Of a stretch of DNA of 64,000 nt, positions 59,044 to 64,000 are shown in pieces. This DNA is from Deltaproteobacteria bacterium (GTDB lineage Bacteria > Myxococcota > Kuafuiibacteriia > Kuafuiibacteriales > Kuafuiibacteriaceae): contig JACKEN010000007.1 in assembly GCA_020632995.1 (NCBI GenBank), positions 276,877-340,876 of the forward strand. The letters are read 5' to 3'. The position numbers and the translations under genes were made by a program. Position 1 is the stretch's first letter. Every line of letters starts with the position of its first letter. Below the pieces are notes generated by a model. The model was not told the origin of the DNA. It saw nothing but the letters and a program-made list of their open reading frames with translations, and did no database searches.

Positions 59044-60726
59044 ATGGTGTGGATCGTCCGCGCGGCGGTGGTCGGCGTTTGCTTCGTCATCTTCGGCTGC
59101 TCGGACCCTGTCTCCGTGACCCTGGACGCGAGCACGCTCGACGCGAGCGCCGTCGCTGACGCTGGCTCGAGCACCCCCGACACCGGGGTGAGCGACGTTG
59201 GCTTCAGCGACGCGGGAACCGAGGACGCGGGGCCGTCGGACAGCGGCGTCGAGGCGGACAGCGGCGTCGAGGCAGACGCTGGTGTCGAGGCGGACGCTGG
59301 TGTGGAAGCGGACTCTGGCGTCGAAGAGGACGCCTCGGCACCGGACGCGGGCGAGCCCGCCGACGCCTCCGCCGAGGACGCGGCAGTGGCCGACGCCGGC
59401 CCGTCGGACTCGGGCGTGTTCGACGCTGGCCTCCCCCCCGCGCCCGACGCGCTCCTCGTCTTCGTCGCCTCCTCGCTCTTCTCCTTCGATCGGAGCGCCG
59501 GCACCCTCCACGAGGTCGGCCCCACCGGCTACGGCGCGCTCGCGATCTTGAGCCCCACGTACGTGCCCAGCACCGGCGCGCTCCACGTCATCGTGGACTT
59601 CATCAACGCACCGACCCTCGCCACCGTCGATCCCTGCACCGGTGCCGTCACCCGGGGCCCCCGCATCACGTACAACGGCACGCCGGTCTCCGCGGCCGAG
59701 GGGCTCGCGATCGACGCGTCGGGAACGGTCTTCGTCTCGATCAAGCGCACCGCCAGGTCGGGCCCGGTCACCGAGACCATCGGGACCATCGACCTCGGCA
59801 CCGGCGCCGTCACTGCGCTCGGCACCGTCACCACGCTCCAGAACGACGTGGACCAGCTCGCCTACGGCGACGGCACGCTCTACGCCCTCGACGTCGACAC
59901 CAGCGTCGGCCAGGGCGGCATCTATACGATCGACCCCAGCACGGGCGCGGCCACGCTCGTGGTGCTGGTCTCCGACACCTTGCGACGGATGATCTGGGAC
60001 CCGGTCGCCCACGCGCTGATCGGCGCCACCGCCGACACCCCCGATCGGCAGCTCGTCTCCATCGACCTCACCACCGGCGCGCTCACGCCCACCCACAGCC
60101 TGAACGCCGAGGCGCAGCTCGGCGGCGCGCTGGTCGACGCCCTCGCCCTCCTCCCGGGCGCATGCCCGCGCGAGCTCCTCACGAACTTCGGCTACGAGAC
60201 GCCCGAGCCGGTGTGCGGCTTTCCCACGACCGCCGGCGACTGGGCCGTGGACTACAGCGACCTCGTCGCCTCGACCTCCGGCGTCGTCCCCTTCACGGGC
60301 GGCGCCATGCTCCGCTTCGTGTCGCCCGGCTTCATGGGCACCGGCGCAGGCTGCGGGCCGCAGCCGGGCGGAGCGTCCCTGGACGTGGCGCAGCTCGTCG
60401 ACGTGTCGGGGTGCCAGGCCGGCACGACGCTCCAGCTGCGGGCGTTCTTCGACGCGGCGGCCGGAGCCTCGCCCGGGACCGGCTCCTGCCTCGTACGGGC
60501 GTACTCCGGCGCGCTGGCGGACTTCGACACCGCCACGCCCCTCTCGGAGCAGAGCGGCACCGTCGCGCTCGACACCAACGCCACCACCTGGCAGCGCTGC
60601 ACCACGAGCCTCGCGCTCCCCGCGGGCACGACCTACGTGGCCGCCTACCTGTCGGCGACCGCCGCCACGCCGACGCGCTTCGCCGACGACGCGAGCCTCC
60701 GGGCCATCGTCGGCGGGTGCCCCTGA
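59044..60726 (+). CDS. Lipoprotein with acidic repeats and a predicted beta-propeller
   Basis: A protein of 560 residues. MVWIVRAAVVGVCFVIFGCS is a lipoprotein-type signal (lipobox IFGC, Cys19). Residues about 20-135 are an acidic DAG/DTG/GVEAD spacer. The middle carries blade-like repeats (LLVFVASSLFSFDRSAGTLHEVG, then TLATVDPCTGAVTRGPRI, IGTIDLGTGAVTALGTV, IYTIDPSTGAATLVV, VSIDLTTGALTPTHSLN) typical of a beta-propeller. The C-terminal 180 residues look like a carbohydrate-binding-type beta sandwich with Cys pairs. Surface display is likely; function unknown. Confidence 0.8.
   Translation: MVWIVRAAVVGVCFVIFGCSDPVSVTLDASTLDASAVADAGSSTPDTGVSDVGFSDAGTEDAGPSDSGVEADSGVEADAGVEADAGVEADSGVEEDASAPDAGEPADASAEDAAVADAGPSDSGVFDAGLPPAPDALLVFVASSLFSFDRSAGTLHEVGPTGYGALAILSPTYVPSTGALHVIVDFINAPTLATVDPCTGAVTRGPRITYNGTPVSAAEGLAIDASGTVFVSIKRTARSGPVTETIGTIDLGTGAVTALGTVTTLQNDVDQLAYGDGTLYALDVDTSVGQGGIYTIDPSTGAATLVVLVSDTLRRMIWDPVAHALIGATADTPDRQLVSIDLTTGALTPTHSLNAEAQLGGALVDALALLPGACPRELLTNFGYETPEPVCGFPTTAGDWAVDYSDLVASTSGVVPFTGGAMLRFVSPGFMGTGAGCGPQPGGASLDVAQLVDVSGCQAGTTLQLRAFFDAAAGASPGTGSCLVRAYSGALADFDTATPLSEQSGTVALDTNATTWQRCTTSLALPAGTTYVAAYLSATAATPTRFADDASLRAIVGGCP
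59245..59331 (+). repeat. In-frame GVEAD repeat tract
   Basis: Five or so 15-18 nt units encode S/A-GVEAD in the lipoprotein spacer. Several units are almost identical at the DNA level, unlike the surrounding acidic text. Confidence 0.7.
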
Positions 60727-60741
60727 TACCCGGGTTCGTCG

Positions 60742-63105
60742 CTACAGCGAGCGCAAGAAGGCCAGCAGGTCGCCGCGCTCAGCCTCGCTCAGCATCTCGT
60801 AGGCCTGCCGCGAGGCGTCGCCCTCCGCCTCGTGGCGGGCGATGGCCTCCTCGATGGTGTCGGCGCGGCCGTCGTGCATGTACGGCGCGGTCTGGCCGAG
60901 GCCCCACAGGGGCGGGGTGCGGAACTGCCGGGTGGTCGCCACCCCGTCCGCGATGCCCAGGAAGCCATCCGGGGCCACGTCGTGCAGCAACAGGTCGCTG
61001 AACAGCGGCACGTCGACCCCGTCCTCGGTGGTCATGTTCGGCACGTGGCAGGCGTCGCAGCCGACGTCGGCGAAGAGCGCCTCGCCCCGGTCCTCGGCCG
61101 CGGCGTCCACGCGGGTGCGGGGCGGCGGGGCGAGCGAGGCCATGAAGAAGGTGAGGTCTTCGAGCTCCTCCGCGCTCACCTCGGGGTCGGCGACGTCGTC
61201 GCCGTCGGTGGTGAAGCCGAAGGTGTGGCCGGCCACCTCGGGCACGGTGAGGCCGACCTCGTTCGAGGTCGCGTCGCGCGCGAACTCCGCCACCGACGGG
61301 ACCCCGGCCTTCCAGCCGAGGCGCCCCAGGCGCCCGTCCGAGAGGCGCTGGGCCACCCCGCGGATGCCGTCGCCGTCCATGTCTGCCGGATCCTCGCGGG
61401 CCACGATGTCGGCCTCGGGGATGCGATCGATGAGCCCGAGGCCGTAGACCGGCGGGGGCTGGCGGAACTCGAACACGTTCGCTTGCAGGTCGGTGATCGC
61501 GCGCTGGTCCACCGCGACCCCGAGGCGGTAGGCCATCGTCCCGATCGTGGGCGCGGTGAAGCCACCTTGCCCGTCGTCGTAGCCGTGGCGGATCACGTTG
61601 ACCCCGGTGGGGCCGGAGCCGCCGATGGTGGGCTCGAAGTGGCAGGCGCGGCACGAGTCGCCGTTGAAGAGCGGGCCGAGGCCGCCGTCGATGCTCATGT
61701 CGCGATCGAAGGCCTCGCGCCCGCGCAGGAAGCGCGCCTCGTCCTCGCCCGAGAGGGTCGCCGCGGGGCCCGCGTACTCACCCACCGCCGCCGGGGGCGT
61801 GTTGGGCGGCATCAAGCCGGTGGTGTGCTGATCGCGACCGCCGAGGGACTCCAGGAACGCCACCAGCTGCCCGCGCCGGGTCGCGTCGAGGGCCACGTAC
61901 GCGTCGCGCACCTTCGACGCCTCGCCGCCGTGCAGGCGAATGGCCTCGTCGATCGTGTCGGCGCGGCCGTCGTGCAGGTAGGGCCCGGTCGCCGCGACGC
62001 CCCACAGGGGCTGGGTGCGGAACTCGTCGCCGGTGGCCTCCTTCATCGGGACGCCGTCCGCGAGGTCGGGGCCCATGTCGTGGAGCAGCAGGTCGCTGTA
62101 CAGCGGGATGAGGCCGCGCGGCCCCTCGAGGGTGCGGACGTGGCAGCCGGTGCACCCGACCTCCTCGAACGCGGCGGAGCCCGCCTCGGTCTCGACCGTG
62201 AGGGGCTCGGGCTTCGGGGCAGCGAGGAGCATCGAGAACGAGACCAGATCGAAGAGATCCTGCTCCGACAGCTCCGGATCCGGCGCCGCGTCGTCGTCGA
62301 GGGTGGGCTCGTCGGGGGCCGCGGCCTGACCGCGGGTGGTGCTGCCGTAGCCGGCGGTCAGCCCGCGCAGGTTGGATTGCGTATCGGCCGCGCTCGGCAC
62401 CGGGAGCTGGTTCTTCAGCGCGTCCGAGAGCGGGTTGGAGGTGATGCCCGCGTGGTTGAAGAGCGGGCCGCGGATGAAGCCCTCGACCGAGACGGTCTGG
62501 GCCTTGCGCCCGAGGCGCCCCACGAAGCCGCGGTCGTAGTTGGGCCGCCCGCTGATGCCGTCGCCGTCCGCGTCGTCCGGATCCGCGTTGGCGAGGATCG
62601 CGTCCTCGTTCAGCTCCGCGATGAGGCCGATGCCGAAGAAGGGGATCGCGTTGCGGGTGGCGAACGTGTTGGTGCCGGCGTCGGTCTTGACCCGCCCCGC
62701 CCCGCCGAGGGTGTACAGCGGCTGCACCCCGTTGGTGCCGGTGGGCACGAAGGAGCCGTCGGCGAGCCGCTGCCCCACGAGGAAGAAGTTGCGGTAGCGC
62801 GGGGCCGAGCCGCCCACCACCGGGCGCTCGTGGCAGCTGCCGCAGAAGGTCACGTTGAACTTCGGGCCGAGGCCCTCGGCCGCGGTGAAGCGGTGCTTCG
62901 CTACCTCGAGCCCCCGCTCGAAGGTCGCCTTCTGCGCCACGCTCGCGCTCGGGAGCACGTCGCCCATGGCGCCGAAGATCCCCTCGGCGATGACCGGCGT
63001 CGGCTCCTCGGGGCCGGGGCAGGCGGTCAAGATGAGGCCGAGGCCGAGGGCCAACAACGCCCGCTTCGGACCTCGCTCACTCACCGTCTTGTAGCTCACG
63101 TACAT
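60742..63105 (-). CDS. Duplicated DHOR-type tetraheme oxidoreductase lipoprotein
   Basis: A protein of 787 residues. A lipoprotein signal ends LLALGLGLILTAC. Two copies of the di-heme oxidoreductase family (DUF1111) follow in one chain. The first has CGSCH (Cys88) and CTGCH (Cys318). The second has CRACH (Cys485) and CDACH (Cys683). Both copies share motifs such as GLIAELNEDAI versus GLIDRIPEADI, DGDGISGR versus DGDGIRGV, PLYSDLLLHDM versus PLFSDLLLHDV, and PYLHDGRADTIDEAI versus PYMHDGRADTIEEAI. An alternative start, GTG 63084, would give a shorter leader; the stop of the upstream gene overlaps either way. Presumably a periplasmic or outer-membrane electron-transfer enzyme. Confidence 0.88.
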   Translation of the reverse strand: MYVSYKTVSERGPKRALLALGLGLILTACPGPEEPTPVIAEGIFGAMGDVLPSASVAQKATFERGLEVAKHRFTAAEGLGPKFNVTFCGSCHERPVVGGSAPRYRNFFLVGQRLADGSFVPTGTNGVQPLYTLGGAGRVKTDAGTNTFATRNAIPFFGIGLIAELNEDAILANADPDDADGDGISGRPNYDRGFVGRLGRKAQTVSVEGFIRGPLFNHAGITSNPLSDALKNQLPVPSAADTQSNLRGLTAGYGSTTRGQAAAPDEPTLDDDAAPDPELSEQDLFDLVSFSMLLAAPKPEPLTVETEAGSAAFEEVGCTGCHVRTLEGPRGLIPLYSDLLLHDMGPDLADGVPMKEATGDEFRTQPLWGVAATGPYLHDGRADTIDEAIRLHGGEASKVRDAYVALDATRRGQLVAFLESLGGRDQHTTGLMPPNTPPAAVGEYAGPAATLSGEDEARFLRGREAFDRDMSIDGGLGPLFNGDSCRACHFEPTIGGSGPTGVNVIRHGYDDGQGGFTAPTIGTMAYRLGVAVDQRAITDLQANVFEFRQPPPVYGLGLIDRIPEADIVAREDPADMDGDGIRGVAQRLSDGRLGRLGWKAGVPSVAEFARDATSNEVGLTVPEVAGHTFGFTTDGDDVADPEVSAEELEDLTFFMASLAPPPRTRVDAAAEDRGEALFADVGCDACHVPNMTTEDGVDVPLFSDLLLHDVAPDGFLGIADGVATTRQFRTPPLWGLGQTAPYMHDGRADTIEEAIARHEAEGDASRQAYEMLSEAERGDLLAFLRSL

Positions 63106-64000
63106 ATGCGATCCCCCGGAATGGCGCCGTCACCTGGTTCAGGCTCCCGCCCACCGTTGTCAATTTGCCTTGCGAATCCCCGAAGATGGCGTGGAAGTCC
63201 AGCGTCGGGTCCGCGTCGAGCGGGCTGGCGTCGGTATACGTGAGGGTCGCCACGTCGACCGTCGCGATCGTCGCGCCCACCCCCACCACGTGGGCCGTCG
63301 TCGCGTCGCGCATCCAGACCCCGTTCAGGCCGGGGAGCGGGGCGAGGGACTTGCGAGTCCACTCGGCGCCGTCCCACCGCACCACCTGTCCGTTGTTCCT
63401 ACCGCCCACGATTATGATCTGGTCAGGTGACGTGCCCCACAGCGAGATCAGATCTTCGCTCGTGCCCACCAGCTCCTCGGTCCAGGTGCTGCCGTCGTAG
63501 TGCAGCACCGCGCCCCTCTGACCCACCACGTACACGTTGTCCTTCGAGGTCCCCCAGACCTTGAAGAACGCGAACACGTTGGGGCGCGAGAGCTCCGGCG
63601 TCCGGATCTTCGTCCAGGTGGCGCCGTCGTAATGCAAGATCGTGTCCTGGCCCGCGGCCCTGCCGCGACCGCCCACCGCCCACAGGTTGCTGGGGTCCGA
63701 GCCCCACACCCCCCACAGATCTTCGGTGGTGGTCGTGGTCTGAACGCTCCAGCTGCTGCCGTCGTAGTGGAGGATGGTCCCGCCGTTCCCCACCACCGTG
63801 ATGTCGTCGGGCCCGAACCCGTAGCTCCAGTTGAGCAGGGGGACCTCGAGGCCGAGGTCGAGCTTGGTCCAGGCCGCGCCGTCGTAGTGCATCACCACCC
63901 CGGCCTCGGGGGCGCCGCCCACCGCGTACAGGTCGTCGCCCGCGGGGCCCCAGACGTTGAGGAGCCAGCCGGTGGCGTCGGCGTCGAAGGCGGGGTGCCA
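63077..64000 (-). CDS. Repeat protein with WGxxxxNVYVVG-type blades (5' end off window)
   Basis: About 307 C-terminal residues are present; the start lies beyond the right edge. Units of about 45 residues repeat, each with the pattern VWGSDPSNLWAVGGRG, then ILHYDGATWTKI (others: VWGTSKDNVYVVGQRG, LWGTSPDQIIIVGGRN, FGPDDITVVGNGG). This is the beta-propeller-like repeat of exported myxobacterial proteins, but the signal peptide is not in view. The stop overlaps the 5' end of the DHOR gene by 29 nt (or 8 nt if GTG 63084 is used), so the two are likely cotranscribed. Confidence 0.8.
   Translation of the reverse strand, partial: WHPAFDADATGWLLNVWGPAGDDLYAVGGAPEAGVVMHYDGAAWTKLDLGLEVPLLNWSYGFGPDDITVVGNGGTILHYDGSSWSVQTTTTTEDLWGVWGSDPSNLWAVGGRGRAAGQDTILHYDGATWTKIRTPELSRPNVFAFFKVWGTSKDNVYVVGQRGAVLHYDGSTWTEELVGTSEDLISLWGTSPDQIIIVGGRNNGQVVRWDGAEWTRKSLAPLPGLNGVWMRDATTAHVVGVGATIATVDVATLTYTDASPLDADPTLDFHAIFGDSQGKLTTVGGSLNQVTAPFRGIAYVRELQDGE

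Noticed and set aside
60832..63243. An 803-codon plus-strand frame opposite the tetraheme gene
   Set aside because: The minus-strand frame has four CxxCH sites and a signal peptide; this frame is a composition artefact.

Overview
The window is high-GC, gene-dense chromosomal DNA most consistent with a member of the Myxococcota, possibly a Sandaracinus/Polyangia-type organism (placement inferred, not proven). The reasons are the paired proteins with MYXO-CTERM-like C-termini, many lipoproteins with Asp/Gly-rich (DTG, DAG) linkers, a DUF4215-like cysteine motif, myxobacterial-style ferritin-like proteins, hybrid kinases, Ser/Thr kinases, and good sigma-54 promoter matches. I saw no tRNA, rRNA, CRISPR array, transposase or phage module. 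It reads as ordinary, if lineage-specific, chromosome. Layout: 1-4.6 kb holds the yajC-secD end of the Sec auxiliary operon (secD runs off the left edge), an HDOD regulator and a MoxR/CoxE-type AAA-VWA pair. 4.7-7.5 kb holds a LuxR-type regulator and a sodium:solute symporter. 7.6-12.6 kb holds a ThDP enzyme and a KAS III enzyme, translationally coupled behind a good sigma-54 promoter and followed by a hybrid sensor kinase. 12.6-19.6 kb holds an alpha/beta hydrolase, a beta-helix lipoprotein, a REC-GGDEF protein, a TRL-OmpA lipoprotein and a GH57/DUF3536 glycosidase. 19.6-30.1 kb holds a TAP-like peptidase with a NatAB-type exporter, a PP2C phosphatase/Ser-Thr kinase pair in which the kinase ends in four zinc ribbons, and a second three-gene ABC exporter. 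30.2-35.8 kb holds two tandem paralogous FG-GAP lipoproteins, a two-gene RdgC and a DedA protein. 35.8-40.5 kb is one very large gene fusing topoisomerase III to a RecQ helicase. 40.6-44.2 kb holds a TetR-controlled flavin monooxygenase and an HDO-type diiron oxidase-cupin pair. 44.2-49.2 kb holds two coupled MYXO-CTERM-like proteins, a divergent PPK2 and a barrel-ferritin fusion. 49.2-53.1 kb is a five-gene operon built on two DUF2589 proteins, with an excellent sigma-54 promoter match. 53.4-64 kb holds a chemoreceptor, a Fur/PerR regulator next to a palindrome and a cytochrome peroxidase-phosphoesterase-cytochrome c operon, a lipoprotein, a four-heme duplicated DHOR protein and the end of a propeller-like protein. 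Working together: several operons are tightly coupled by ATGA, GTGA or TGATG stop/start overlaps. A recurrent pattern is a -10-like hexamer only 6-11 nt before the start codon, which suggests that leaderless transcription is common here. The strongest candidates for undescribed biology are the sigma-54-linked DUF2589 operon, the single-chain Top3-RecQ protein, and the sigma-54-linked ThDP-KAS III-kinase locus, which has the parts expected of a small-ketone signalling system but no direct proof of that.
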